Source of the DNA: Candidatus Electrothrix gigas
GTDB taxonomy: Bacteria > Desulfobacterota > Desulfobulbia > Desulfobulbales > Desulfobulbaceae
Assembly (NCBI GenBank): GCA_022766165.1
Contig: QYLO01000004.1
Coordinates: 1 to 64,000 of the forward strand
DNA length: 64,000 nucleotides
Reading direction: 5' to 3'
Numbering within the stretch: the first letter of the stretch is position 1; the number at the start of each line of letters is the position of its first letter. Under the pieces are notes generated by a model. The model had not been told where the DNA came from. It ran no database searches and worked only from the letters and a program-made list of their open reading frames with translations. This document shows positions 53,138 through 62,422 of the stretch, piece by piece. Both the position numbers and the translations under genes were made by a program.

Positions 53138-53935
53138 ATGCTTACTGAAACGGAAAAAGAGCAGAATCAGACGTCCCCGGCAGTTGAGTTTATTGAAGTT
53201 GAAAAATATTTTGGGGATTGGGGCCAAAGGCATAAGGTGTTGCACAGGGTCAGTTATACTGTGCCTCGAGGAAAAACTACTGTTATTGCAGGGGGAAGTG
53301 GCCAGGGAAAGAGTGTTACCCTCAAGCTGGTGCTTGGGCTGCTCAAACCGGATAGCGGACAAATTTTAGTCGATGGTCAAGATGTGACCCGGCTAGGAAG
53401 AAAAAAATTGCGCAACCTGCGGATGAAGTTTGGGGTTCTCTTTCAGGGGGCTGCTCTGTTTGATTCCCTGTCTGTTTTTGAGAATATCGCCCTCCCACTA
53501 CGAGAGCGAACTCGATGCACAGAAGAGGAAATTCAAGAAAAAATTGCAAAAACCTTGGAAACCTTGGAGCTTACAGGTCATGAAAAGAAATTTCCAGCCC
53601 AACTCAGCGGTGGTATGAAAAAACGGGTGGGTTTGGCCCGGGCCTTGCAACTTGATCCTGAGATCGTGCTTTTTGATGAGCCGACAACAGGGCTTGATCC
53701 GGTGATGACTCAAGAGATCTATGATCTCTTTCAACAAACCCAGCAGCGGTTAGGGTATACTGCGATTATTGTCAGTCATGATATTCCGCATGTCTTTGAC
53801 TTAGCAGACCAAATTGTCCTGCTCAACAGGGGAGAGGTTGATGTCTTTGCCAATATTGCCCAGATTAAAGATTCTACAAAACCCCATATCCGTGAGTTTG
53901 CTGAGATGACGCTTGGCAGTTTATTTAAAGGGTAA
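53138..53935 (+). CDS. mlaF: MlaF-type ABC transporter ATPase
   Basis: 265 residues behind AAGGAGGAAAGG. Walker A is IAGGSGQGKSVTLKL, the signature LSGGMKKRVGLARAL, Walker B IVLFDEPTTGLDPV, and the H-loop IIVSHDIPH. The substitution to GQGKS in Walker A is the usual MlaF form. It powers the phospholipid-trafficking complex with the MlaE encoded 18 bases upstream. Confidence 0.94.
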   Translation: MLTETEKEQNQTSPAVEFIEVEKYFGDWGQRHKVLHRVSYTVPRGKTTVIAGGSGQGKSVTLKLVLGLLKPDSGQILVDGQDVTRLGRKKLRNLRMKFGVLFQGAALFDSLSVFENIALPLRERTRCTEEEIQEKIAKTLETLELTGHEKKFPAQLSGGMKKRVGLARALQLDPEIVLFDEPTTGLDPVMTQEIYDLFQQTQQRLGYTAIIVSHDIPHVFDLADQIVLLNRGEVDVFANIAQIKDSTKPHIREFAEMTLGSLFKG

Positions 53936-54015
53936 AAAAAAATCATATTTTGTTGTCCTGCCCCAAGGTTCCAAGGGACGGGATAGAAGTTTATGTTGTC
54001 AGACTGGAGTGTTCC

Positions 54016-54465
54016 GTGAATAATTCTCGTTTAGAAATAACTGTAGGTGCCTTTCTTGTTCTTGGCTTTGTCGCCTTTGGCTGGCTTGCTTTGCAGCTTG
54101 GTGAGGTTTCTTGGTTCAGTGATGCCAAAACCTATACGATTGACGCTGAATTTGAAAATATTTCTGGGGTCAAAGTGGGTGCAGAGGTACAAATAGCTGG
54201 TGTTGCAATAGGGTCGGTGATTAAATTAAACCTAAGCAAAGATGATTTAGCCGTTGCCACCTTACAAATTAAGAAAGATATTCGCCTGGCAAAAGACTCA
54301 ATGGCTTCGGTGAAATCGCAGGGCATTATTGGTGATAAAATTATTCAGATTACCCCAGGCGGTGATGAAGAGATGTATCAACCAGGAGATGTTCTTGTGG
54401 ATACAGAATCTTCAGTTGATTTGGAATCCTTGATTTCCAAATTTGCCTTTGGTAGCGTTAAATAA
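54016..54465 (+). CDS. mlaD: MlaD-type MCE domain protein
   Basis: 149 residues from GTG 54016 (CTGGAG upstream). A single membrane helix (TVGAFLVLGFVAFGWLALQL) is followed by one MCE domain: TYTIDAEFENISGVKVGAEV, QIAGVAIGSVIKLNLSKDDL, SVKSQGIIGDKIIQITPGG. It ends with VDTESSVDLESLISKFAFGS, as in E. coli MlaD. MCE proteins form a hexameric ring that shuttles lipids from the MlaFE core. A start at 53950 would add unlike sequence and is rejected. Confidence 0.93.
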   Translation: MNNSRLEITVGAFLVLGFVAFGWLALQLGEVSWFSDAKTYTIDAEFENISGVKVGAEVQIAGVAIGSVIKLNLSKDDLAVATLQIKKDIRLAKDSMASVKSQGIIGDKIIQITPGGDEEMYQPGDVLVDTESSVDLESLISKFAFGSVK

Positions 54466-54573
54466 CAATATTTTTTAAGACGCTCCAGATCTGATCTCTG
54501 ATCCTGTCGCTTTGTAAGGACGTTTGTCAGACAGTGGAACGCAGGAGGCGGCACATTATCTGCCGGTCGATTT

Positions 54574-55389
54574 ATGAGAAAGATGTTTCGCATTTTCCTG
54601 GTGAGCTTGTTTTTTTGGGGAAATTGCAGTTTGCTGTATGCAGCTGATGGCGAAGTTGATTTTCTTGACGATGCATTTTATGACGACATTTCTAAAGAAA
54701 ATGCAGTTAACGACCCCTTTGAAGGGATTAATAGGGTTATTTTTGCCTTTAATGATTACGCTTTTACCTGGATATTGAATCCGGTTGCTACCGGATATAG
54801 CTATCTCCTACCAGCAGATATTCGAGGAGCTGTGGAAAATTTTTTCTACAACATGCAGGAACCCATACGTGCTGCTAACAGTCTTTTGCAGGCCCGGTTT
54901 GCAGACGCTGGCACCTTATTGGTCCGCTTTACAATCAATACCTTTGGCGGGGTTGGAGGGCTTGGAGATCCTGCTGTTGAGCTGGGTTTTCCAAGAAAAG
55001 AAGCAACGTTTTGCCAGACGCTGAACACCTGGGGTGTTCCAGATGGTATTTTTTTAATGGTTCCTATTATGGGGCCGACAACGTTACGTGACGTTTCTGG
55101 CAAGCTTGTGGATAGTTTTGCTGTGACCCCGTTGTACTATACCTGGGCCGCAGGTTGGGAAGAGTCGGTGAGTATTTATATGGGCAAAGAGGTCAATCAT
55201 CTCTCTCTGCATCTTGGTGAATATGAAACAATGAAAGAGATGAGTGTTGATTCGTATGCAGCTGTTCGTGATGGTTTTTATCAGTATCGTCGGAAATATT
55301 GGGAGAGTTCAGGGAATGATAATGCTGATGATACTGGTGATGTTCATGATGAATATGTTGCCCCTCCTTCAGCCCACTCCTTTTATTAA
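54574..55389 (+). CDS. mlaA: MlaA (VacJ) outer-membrane lipid transport protein
   Basis: 271 residues. A signal peptide ends near LLYA, and the MlaA signature follows: DPFEGINRVIFAFNDYAFTW, LPADIRGAVENFFYNMQEPI, FTINTFGGVGGLGDPA and GVPDGIFLMVPIMGPTTLRD. MlaA removes phospholipids from the outer leaflet. The lipobox is not canonical (the only Cys is in FFWGNCS), so the protein may be secreted without lipidation. The gene lies in the operon between mlaD and mlaC, which differs from E. coli, where mlaA is elsewhere. Confidence 0.93.
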   Translation: MRKMFRIFLVSLFFWGNCSLLYAADGEVDFLDDAFYDDISKENAVNDPFEGINRVIFAFNDYAFTWILNPVATGYSYLLPADIRGAVENFFYNMQEPIRAANSLLQARFADAGTLLVRFTINTFGGVGGLGDPAVELGFPRKEATFCQTLNTWGVPDGIFLMVPIMGPTTLRDVSGKLVDSFAVTPLYYTWAAGWEESVSIYMGKEVNHLSLHLGEYETMKEMSVDSYAAVRDGFYQYRRKYWESSGNDNADDTGDVHDEYVAPPSAHSFY

Positions 55390-55412
55390 TTTTTCCCCTT
55401 TAGGGTGATATC

Positions 55413-56036
55413 ATGAAAAACTTTCAGCACATTGTTCTTTTTTCCTTTTTTTTCTTCTTTTCTTCTGTTGTTTCTCAGGTATCTGCTGCAACTCCTGATC
55501 CGACAGAACAACTTAAGCCTGTTGTTGATAAGGTCATCACCTTACTGAAAGACAGGAATTTCCGCCAACGTTCTGTGGTGGAACAGTCTGAAGTTATTGT
55601 AAAGCTTGTGTCAGAACGTTTTGACTTTTATGAGATGTCGAAGCGAGTGTTGGGAAAGCAGTGGCGTACCTTGAACTCAGAGCAACGGGAGCAGTTTGTC
55701 GGTCTGTTTACCAAGCTTTTACAGTATGTGTATATCGGGCAAGTTGATGACTATATTTATAAAAAAATTAAATTTTCTGGACAGCGCATCCGAAGAGACC
55801 GAGCTGAGGTAAAAAGCCTGCTTATTGATGGAGATAAAAGCATCCCGGTTTCCTACATTATGATCTTGAGAAAGGACCAATGGATGGCCTATGATATTGT
55901 AGTGGAAGGCGTCAGTTTGATCATGAACTACAGAAACCAAATTGGTACTGTTCTCCGTGATGAAAATTTTCCTGGTCTGATTGCTATGTTGAAAAAAAAG
56001 ATCAGTAAGCTGGAGGCTGGAGAAAAAGACGAGTGA
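55413..56036 (+). CDS. mlaC: MlaC/Ttg2D periplasmic phospholipid-binding protein
   Basis: 207 residues with a signal peptide (FFFFSSVVSQVSAA). The Ttg2 motif is present: LKPVVDKVITLLKDRNFRQR, RFDFYEMSKRVLGKQWRTLN, SEQREQFVGLFTKLLQYVYI and WMAYDIVVEGVSLIMNYRNQ. It carries lipids between MlaA and the MlaD ring. It follows mlaA by 23 bases. Confidence 0.93.
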   Translation: MKNFQHIVLFSFFFFFSSVVSQVSAATPDPTEQLKPVVDKVITLLKDRNFRQRSVVEQSEVIVKLVSERFDFYEMSKRVLGKQWRTLNSEQREQFVGLFTKLLQYVYIGQVDDYIYKKIKFSGQRIRRDRAEVKSLLIDGDKSIPVSYIMILRKDQWMAYDIVVEGVSLIMNYRNQIGTVLRDENFPGLIAMLKKKISKLEAGEKDE

Positions 56037-56114
56037 GGGCCTGTTCTTTGGTGAAAATTTGAAGAGGAGTGCGGGCCTTGTCAGTGAAAAGATAGCAACC
56101 AATAGAGAGCAAGT

Positions 56115-56405
56115 ATGAATGATCTGATGTGGATGATTTTTATCCTCTTAATGGTGGTGTTGGTTATCTCGGTGTTTTGGTTGATCTGGCGATTGCGCCA
56201 TTTTTCTCAATCAAATAACCAGACCATTCTTGATGATAAGTTGATGCAGAGTATGCTCGGTGATGAAGCCTTATCCAAAGAGTTAAAGACCGCCTTGGTC
56301 GGCAAGGCAAGCGGTGTAAAAGTTTTGGAACCGACAGCCTCTCCCTCTTCTCAGGCGGAGCAGCAACGTTCTCAACAAGCTCAAAAACCTCTGAAAAAAG
56401 AGTAA
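56115..56405 (+). CDS. Small single-pass membrane protein
   Basis: 96 residues. One membrane helix (WMIFILLMVVLVISVFWLIW, ~5-25) is followed by a polar, Gln- and Ser-rich cytoplasmic tail (SSQAEQQRSQQAQKPLKKE). No family is recognised. It lies 78 bases after mlaC on the same strand and may be an accessory to the Mla complex, but this is only positional. A CCCC/GGGG stem follows near 56430-56460 before the convergent hslU. Confidence 0.65.
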   Translation: MNDLMWMIFILLMVVLVISVFWLIWRLRHFSQSNNQTILDDKLMQSMLGDEALSKELKTALVGKASGVKVLEPTASPSSQAEQQRSQQAQKPLKKE

Positions 56406-56469
56406 GGAAAAGCAAGATACTTCTCTCTCGCCCCAGAGGGTCGTAGAGGGTAGAGGGGCGGGATGGACG

Positions 56470-57933
56470 TTATAAAATATACCGACTCAAATCTTCATTG
56501 TCAGAAATATCAACAAGCTGTTTCTGTACATACTCTGAGGTCACCACAAAGGTTCGCTCGTCACGCTCTGTGGCATCAAAGGAGAGTTCATCCAGTACAC
56601 GTTCTATCACCGTGTGCAAACGGCGAGCCCCGATATTTTCTGTCTTTTTGTTGACCTCTACAGCAATTCGTGCCATTTCTTGGATAGCCTCTTCTTCAAA
56701 CTTCAGATCTATTCCTTCAGTTGCCATCAGGGCTGTGTATTGCTTGATTAAGGCATTTTCCGGTTCTGTGAGAATACGAAAGAACTCCTCTTGACCAAGT
56801 GGATTGAGGTTCACCCGAATGGGAAAACGCCCCTGTAGTTCTGGGGCAAGATCTGAGGGTTTATTGGTATAAAACGCTCCTGAAGCAATGAAAAGGATAT
56901 GATCTGTACGAACCGGACCGTATTTGGTGGTAACAGTGGAACCCTCAACAATGGGGAGCAGGTCACGCTGTACCCCTTCCCGAGACACATCCGGCGAGCC
57001 TGAACCGGTACCACTTCTCGAGGCAATCTTATCTATTTCATCAAGAAAGATAATTCCAGCCTGTTCGGTTTTTCTAATGGCCTTTTCAGTGACACTTTCT
57101 GTATCAACCAGACGTTGCGCCTCTTCTTTTTTCAAATATTCCAGAGCATCTGGTACTTTGAGTTTTCGCTCGTGCTTTTGGCCAGGAAAAATTTTGGAAA
57201 AGGCATCCTGGAGAGAAGACTGCATGTCTTCCATTCCAGAGGCAGAAAAAATTTCCACAATTGGCCCCTGATTTTTAGGGGTTGCTACACTGAGTTCAAC
57301 TGTGCGATTGTCCAGCTCACCACTGTGCAGCATTCTTCGCAGTTTTTCCCGAGTTTTTTCAACAGAATCTGTCTGTTGCTTTGCCGCTGCCTCGTCAGTT
57401 GACGATGGTAAGGATGCTGTCTCCTTGCCAAAGGCATCGTTATAGGAGAGGGGAATGGCATGATCAGCTAAACCCGATGTATCTGGCTTTGCTGATTCCT
57501 GCTTTGGACGAGGTGGAAGTAAGAGGTCAAGGAGTCGTTCTTCTGCGGCAACGGCTGCCTTGGCTGTTACCCCTTTCTCCTCTTCTTTATTTACCATATT
57601 AATGGCTAATTGCAGAAGATCCCGCACCATAGATTCAACATCACGGCCTACATAGCCGACCTCTGTGAATTTTGATGCCTCAACCTTGATAAAGGGCGAT
57701 TGGGCAAGGTTAGCCAGTCTTCGCGCTATCTCGGTTTTGCCCACCCCAGTGGGACCGATCATAATAATGTTTTTTGGGGCAATTTCTTCACGCAGAGGAG
57801 GCTGTACCTGTTGCCTGCGCCAGCGATTACGGAGGGCTATGGCAACGGAACGTTTTGCGTCATCCTGACCGATAATATACTGGTCAAGCTTTTGAACAGT
57901 CTGTTTTGGTGTTAACGAATTCAACTCACTCAT
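56470..57933 (-). CDS. hslU: HslU, ATPase subunit of the HslUV protease
   Basis: 487 residues. The N-terminus has LTPKQTVQKLDQYIIGQDDA, Walker A GPTGVGKTEIARRL (~60) and the pore loop KVEASKFTEVGYVGRDVESM. Walker B is IIFLDEIDKIASRSG, and the sensor region SDLAPELQGRFPIRV. The C-terminus ends with the exposed tail DLSRYIL that inserts into HslV. The I-domain between ~110 and 240 is longer than average and rich in Lys/Gln. hslV lies upstream on the same strand (121-bp gap), so the normal hslV-hslU order holds. Confidence 0.96.
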   Translation of the reverse strand: MSELNSLTPKQTVQKLDQYIIGQDDAKRSVAIALRNRWRRQQVQPPLREEIAPKNIIMIGPTGVGKTEIARRLANLAQSPFIKVEASKFTEVGYVGRDVESMVRDLLQLAINMVNKEEEKGVTAKAAVAAEERLLDLLLPPRPKQESAKPDTSGLADHAIPLSYNDAFGKETASLPSSTDEAAAKQQTDSVEKTREKLRRMLHSGELDNRTVELSVATPKNQGPIVEIFSASGMEDMQSSLQDAFSKIFPGQKHERKLKVPDALEYLKKEEAQRLVDTESVTEKAIRKTEQAGIIFLDEIDKIASRSGTGSGSPDVSREGVQRDLLPIVEGSTVTTKYGPVRTDHILFIASGAFYTNKPSDLAPELQGRFPIRVNLNPLGQEEFFRILTEPENALIKQYTALMATEGIDLKFEEEAIQEMARIAVEVNKKTENIGARRLHTVIERVLDELSFDATERDERTFVVTSEYVQKQLVDISDNEDLSRYIL

Positions 57934-58054
57934 TAATATTAAAAAGGTTAATTTTATTAGCTTTTGAAGGTGCCGAGCAAACGGCTTTCATGTTTTGTTA
58001 TCCCAGCCCAGCCCAGAGAAGGGAAAGGGAACGCTACGGTTGCATGCGTACTAT

Positions 58055-58588
58055 TTACACTTTTTCAACAACAAGATTATGGTTAGTATACACGCAAATG
58101 GATGCCGCAATAGTCATTGCCTCTTGGGCAATAGCCTCGGCATCAAGGTCAGAGTGGGTCATCAGAGCGGTTGCCGCTGCCTGGGCATAGGCACCACCTG
58201 AGCCAATAGCCAGAATACCGGTATCTGATTCGATGACATCACCACTGCCAGAGAGCAGAAGAGAGGTCTTTTCATCAACAGCAATCATCATTGCCTCAAG
58301 ACGACGCAGCATCTTATCAGTCCGCCAATCCTTGGCTAACTCCACTGAGGAACGCATTAGATTACCGTTAAACTGTTCCAGTTTTTCTTCCAGTCGATCA
58401 TAGAGGGTAAAGGCATCAGCTGTTGAACCGGCAAAACCCGTGATGACCTTATCGTGATAAAGCCTGCGAACCTTACGTGCATTATGCTTGATAACGGTCT
58501 GCCCCAGTGAGACCTGACCATCGCCTGCAATAACCACATCTCCCTTATGGCGTATAGCCAAAATTGTTGTTGATCGTATTAATTTCAT
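58055..58588 (-). CDS. hslV: HslV, protease subunit of HslUV
   Basis: 177 residues, proteasome-like Ntn hydrolase. The catalytic N-terminal Thr is exposed after removal of a short leader: MKLIRS is followed by [20 protein letters not shown]. Later motifs are [40 protein letters not shown] and [14 protein letters not shown]. With HslU it degrades misfolded proteins. The six-residue propeptide is typical of non-enteric HslV. Confidence 0.95.
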   Translation of the reverse strand: MKLIRSTTILAIRHKGDVVIAGDGQVSLGQTVIKHNARKVRRLYHDKVITGFAGSTADAFTLYDRLEEKLEQFNGNLMRSSVELAKDWRTDKMLRRLEAMMIAVDEKTSLLLSGSGDVIESDTGILAIGSGGAYAQAAATALMTHSDLDAEAIAQEAMTIAASICVYTNHNLVVEKV

Positions 58589-58767
58589 TGTTATCTTTTG
58601 TTATTTTATCCCAAACTCCTCAGAGGAGTGGACAGAGTTTTTTGCTGAATTTTTCCGTATCATACGTATCAAGTTCAACAGTAAGCATCAATATGCGTTA
58701 TGCCATATAAAAAAGGATTAAAAGGGATACAATTACAGTACAAGTACTGAGAGGAAGGAAAGGGGAC

Positions 58768-59364
58768 TTACAGCAGCCTGTTCCGTTTTCTCTGTGAGCC
58801 GCTGCTAAAACGACCAATCAGCCAGCCCAATAATAACACACCAGCTCCTGAAAGAAACCACATAATCTTATTTACCTCTTGCGCAGCCTTGTGTTCATCC
58901 TTAATTTTATTGCATTCCTGTAGGCTCTGTGCAAGCTTCTTTTCCGCAGACGTCTGTAACTGTTCAAGCTCCTCTGTGCTGGCCTCTTGCAAATCTTTAA
59001 TCCTTTTTAAGTTTTGAGCTAATTTTTCATTTTCTGCTTTAATTTTTTCATTCTCTTCACGTAATATCCGTACCTGTTCTAGTGGTGGTTGTTCATCGCT
59101 GAGATACCGATTCAGCATCCAGCCTTCTGTACCACCTGTAAGTCGCACCTTGGCCCAGTTACCGTTTTCTCTTATTAACTCTAACTGGTCACCATCTTTA
59201 ACAAATTTTAATATCCTATACCGTTCACCTCTGCCTCGTCGTACTGGTATATCAAGATCAGGGCGAACAAATTTAATATCTGCTGCTCCAGCGATCCCAG
59301 TTATTAGGGCGGTGAGAAGAGATATAATAAACAGAAATTTTGCCTTATGTGATTTTTGCGTCAT
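58768..59364 (-). CDS. SH3-domain membrane protein (TIGR04211-like)
   Basis: 198 residues. It has a signal peptide to ~27 (LITGIAGAA), a bacterial SH3 domain (~30-90: RRGRGERYRILKFVKDGDQL, AKVRLTGGTEGWMLNRYLS), a coiled coil (~95-165), and one C-terminal membrane helix (IMWFLSGAGVLLLGWLIGRF) followed by a basic tail. This layout is the TIGR04211 family of Proteobacteria. The role is unknown but likely concerns the envelope or cell wall. Confidence 0.88.
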   Translation of the reverse strand: MTQKSHKAKFLFIISLLTALITGIAGAADIKFVRPDLDIPVRRGRGERYRILKFVKDGDQLELIRENGNWAKVRLTGGTEGWMLNRYLSDEQPPLEQVRILREENEKIKAENEKLAQNLKRIKDLQEASTEELEQLQTSAEKKLAQSLQECNKIKDEHKAAQEVNKIMWFLSGAGVLLLGWLIGRFSSGSQRKRNRLL

Positions 59365-59468
59365 TGTATTGTTCCTCTAATACGCATCCCAGCCTGAACG
59401 GTTGGGAATTTTTATAAAAAATAAATAGCTTCATGTCTTCAACGTATGAAAGTCGCTCGAATAGTCTC

Positions 59469-59502
59469 ATGAAGGTTTATGAAGGTTTATGAAGGTTTAT
59501 GA
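59469..59502. repeat. 10-bp tandem repeat over the MFS stop codon
   Basis: ATGAAGGTTT occurs three times in tandem, followed by a partial copy, ending inside the last codons of the MFS gene, including its stop at 59487-59489. Confidence 0.8.
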
Positions 59503-60746
59503 AAAGTGGATGGGTGGATACCTTGAGTTGATACGATTAATATCCCGATCATAATAACGAGAAGGATTGAAACCGTTCCCAAGACGGGAAAGACAAGCGA
59601 GAGATCCCATCCCTGTTCAATAATTTTAATGAGCTTGACTGAAAGAGCGCCTATGCCAAATGTCAAAATGAACTTCATGCCATAGGCAGAACTACGCATC
59701 CAAGCAGGAGTTAATCTGGCCACTAGGGTATTTTCCAGAGGCTGCATACCAAGCAGAAAAAAAGAATGCAATGCTGCTAAGAAAATTAAAGGGATATCTG
59801 TTGCGTTGCCGATAAGAAAGGCAAAGGGAATGGTGAGCAGATGAAAGCCCAAATACCCGTAGCGCAGATCAAAACGTTCGCCAACTCGACCGCCGATATA
59901 CTGCCCATACATCCCAACAATGTAGAGACAGCCAATAGTTACCGTGGCAATCACATTGCTTGATATCATACTTCCCTGAAAGAGACTGTTGATCGTTGTC
60001 ACCACTGTTGGCAGGTTGAGTTCAAACAGGGCAGGGAGGATGACTGTTGCGCCCCGGTAGACCACACCACCCAGCATCATACAGACCAGCAGAACAAGAA
60101 ACTCTTTCCATGCAGAGAAGCTCTTCTGCTTCTGTTGAGCAGGCTGTGAAGAATGGCTCAAATGACTTGGCTTCTCTTGCACAATATTTTTTGTTTGGAC
60201 AAGAAAGAACAGCCCGGCAAAATTCATAAGACCTAGACAGAGATACACGGCCTCCAGTCCATATAACCAGTTGATCAGTCCTGCCAGTAAGGGACCCATA
60301 GCAAGGCCAAGGCTGCCAAAGATGCCGTTGATTGCCATTGCTTTGGCTGTTTTTTTGGGAATACTCACTGCTATCCAGCCAAGACCAGCAGGATGGTATA
60401 TCCCGGAAAAAAGCCCTATGCCAACAAGAGCGAGTTGAAAGGCATGGGGATTATCTGTACAGGTTGCTGCTGCCAATCCGGAACAACCTGCGCCAAGATA
60501 AAAAAGTGCAAGAAGTGGTTTTGAGCCAAATGTATCAGCCAGCATTCCCCAGGGCAGGGCGGTTATCCCGAACAACAGGTACATCCAGAATCCAAGATCA
60601 AGGGTTGATGCAAGGTCAAGATCAAAGTGTTGGGAAAGAGGAAGGGCAAGGGCTGGAAAAACCAGCATATTACAATGACTTAAAAAGTGGCCGTAACCGG
60701 TGGCACCCAAAATGGCGTAGTTCTGTTCACAGTTCTGCTTCTTCAT
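59487..60746 (-). CDS. Major facilitator superfamily transporter
   Basis: 419 residues with about 12 membrane helices. GFWMYLLFGITALPWGMLAD with DTFGSKPLL is the loop 2-3 motif of MFS proteins, and GQYIGGRVGERFDLRYGYLG marks the second half. LVGIGLFSGIYHPAGLGWIA resembles fosmidomycin-resistance and related sugar or drug permeases, but the substrate is open. The stop codon lies within a 10-bp tandem repeat (59469-59502). Confidence 0.9.
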   Translation of the reverse strand: MKKQNCEQNYAILGATGYGHFLSHCNMLVFPALALPLSQHFDLDLASTLDLGFWMYLLFGITALPWGMLADTFGSKPLLALFYLGAGCSGLAAATCTDNPHAFQLALVGIGLFSGIYHPAGLGWIAVSIPKKTAKAMAINGIFGSLGLAMGPLLAGLINWLYGLEAVYLCLGLMNFAGLFFLVQTKNIVQEKPSHLSHSSQPAQQKQKSFSAWKEFLVLLVCMMLGGVVYRGATVILPALFELNLPTVVTTINSLFQGSMISSNVIATVTIGCLYIVGMYGQYIGGRVGERFDLRYGYLGFHLLTIPFAFLIGNATDIPLIFLAALHSFFLLGMQPLENTLVARLTPAWMRSSAYGMKFILTFGIGALSVKLIKIIEQGWDLSLVFPVLGTVSILLVIMIGILIVSTQGIHPSTFHKPS

Positions 60747-60766
60747 AAATTAACGTTGCCTTCCTC

Positions 60767-60796
60767 TCTACTGTCCTCTACTGTCCTTTACTGTCG
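60767..60796. repeat. 10-bp tandem repeat over the MltF stop codon
   Basis: Three near copies of CTNTACTGTC (about 60767-60796) span the end of the transglycosylase gene, whose stop is at 60788-60790. Confidence 0.7.
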
Positions 60797-62386
60797 AGCC
60801 TGCCCCTGATTCTCTGCGAATGCGAACAAAGATTCGTATGCTTTAAAATAGGCGTAGATATGACGAACAAAGCGGGCAGTACGTATCGCCTCTGCTCTTC
60901 CCTCTACAAGCAAGGCGGCTTCAGTATGGTTAAACCAGATATCAGGATTATAGCCAGCCAAGGCAGCCCTTTTCCTTGCAGCAATAACCTGCTCAGGGCC
61001 TGCCGTATACGCAGCCAAGGCCATAAGATTTTGATCTAATGTACTTAACTCTTGGGAAAAAAAATAATGATCAACCAAGAAGCGAAGGTAACGGGCAGCC
61101 ACCTGAATATTATAGTCTGGATTTTGAACTTCTTTCAGGTTGATCTCTACACTCTTCTTCAAGGCTGCTGGAATAATTCCCATCACCCCTATGGCACCAT
61201 TTTTTCCCCTGAATGATGGAGTAAGGGCAGATTGCTCATAGGCAAGAGCTGCCAGCATCAGCGAGGGAAAACGATATGTTGTACCATACTGTTCAAAAGA
61301 TACCGCTAGATGCTGATAGCGTTTAAGAGCTGCAGGCTCTAGACTGTTTTTAAGGAAACCGCCTTGTTTTCGATAGTATTCTGTAAGGGCTTGATGACTG
61401 TTCTGAGGAAGATAAACATTTTCTTTAAAGTAGGTTATGCTTCTTTGAAGAAGTTGGTTATCTGCCCGAACTCCCCAGGTAAGCTCTTTGGCAGTTCGTA
61501 AGACAATTTTCTTATGGAGTTTTACATCAGAGAGAATCGTTGCCCAAAATTCTCCAACATGGCTATCAATGACAGTCATGGGGACCAGGCCAGTTGCTGT
61601 CATCTCCAACAGATCTTCCTCAGTGAGCAGGGGGTCAGCCCAGTGCAGTATGACCGGCTTTCTGCCAATGGAGATAAGGGTGTTGTTGAGCTTGTGTAGG
61701 CTGGCCGCATAGGCGCTGTTCTTATGGACTGTAATCTCTTGACCTGATAGACTAAATATGCTTTTAAACGGTGTTGTATTCGGCCCAGTCACCAAAATTT
61801 CCTGAATATCCAGAACAACTGGAGAGATAAATTTGACCGTTTTTTCTTGTGTTGACGCAGGTTGCACAGCAGTGGCCACAATATCTCCCTTGCCCGCCAA
61901 AAGATCTTCGATCAGACGTTCCTGGGGAGTTGGTAAAAAAATAAGCTCCATTTTTTTATCCCCAAGCACTACCTTGTCATTGATAAAGTCTTTGTATAAC
62001 CCGAGAATATCTGCATCCAGGCCCAGTTCTTGACCGTTATATTTAAAAAAGAACGTTCGTGAAAAGGGAATCAGAACCCTGATTTGACCACGTTCCAACA
62101 TTTTGTCAAGGTCGCCAAACCATATTTCCCGTTCTCTTGGTGGAACATGAATATCTGCAAACAGGTCTGCTTGATCTACTTGTTCTACTTGGTCCACTTG
62201 GCGTGCTTGACTCTCCTGTTGTGTCCTCTCTTCAGCCTGTACCTGCCTATGCTGTTTTATCTGTTGACTTGTCTTTAAAGTTCCTTGGTTCCCTTTGCCC
62301 CGATCAAGAGCAGACAGTAAGAGTACAACCAGAACAATACCAAGTACAGCGAGTTCTAAATGTATAACCAGTTTATTGATACTCAT
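60788..62386 (-). CDS. mltF: MltF-like membrane-bound lytic murein transglycosylase
   Basis: 532 residues. A single N-terminal membrane anchor (LAVLGIVLVVLLLSALDR) is followed by a repeat-coded linker (VDQVEQVDQADL). A periplasmic solute-binding domain (SBP_bac_3-like, ~85-335) follows, with IRVLIPFSRTFFFKYNGQEL and ERLIEDLLAGKGDIVATAVQ. The C-terminal SLT domain has the catalytic Glu in LAALAYEQSALTPSF (~380), GVMGIIPAAL and NIQVAARYLRFLVDHYF. It cleaves peptidoglycan and recycles muropeptides. The anchor replaces the usual lipobox. Confidence 0.92.
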   Translation of the reverse strand: MSINKLVIHLELAVLGIVLVVLLLSALDRGKGNQGTLKTSQQIKQHRQVQAEERTQQESQARQVDQVEQVDQADLFADIHVPPREREIWFGDLDKMLERGQIRVLIPFSRTFFFKYNGQELGLDADILGLYKDFINDKVVLGDKKMELIFLPTPQERLIEDLLAGKGDIVATAVQPASTQEKTVKFISPVVLDIQEILVTGPNTTPFKSIFSLSGQEITVHKNSAYAASLHKLNNTLISIGRKPVILHWADPLLTEEDLLEMTATGLVPMTVIDSHVGEFWATILSDVKLHKKIVLRTAKELTWGVRADNQLLQRSITYFKENVYLPQNSHQALTEYYRKQGGFLKNSLEPAALKRYQHLAVSFEQYGTTYRFPSLMLAALAYEQSALTPSFRGKNGAIGVMGIIPAALKKSVEINLKEVQNPDYNIQVAARYLRFLVDHYFFSQELSTLDQNLMALAAYTAGPEQVIAARKRAALAGYNPDIWFNHTEAALLVEGRAEAIRTARFVRHIYAYFKAYESLFAFAENQGQARQ

Positions 62387-62422
62387 CTATTTTTTAGGAG
62401 TTTGGTTTAATGCACTCTCTTT

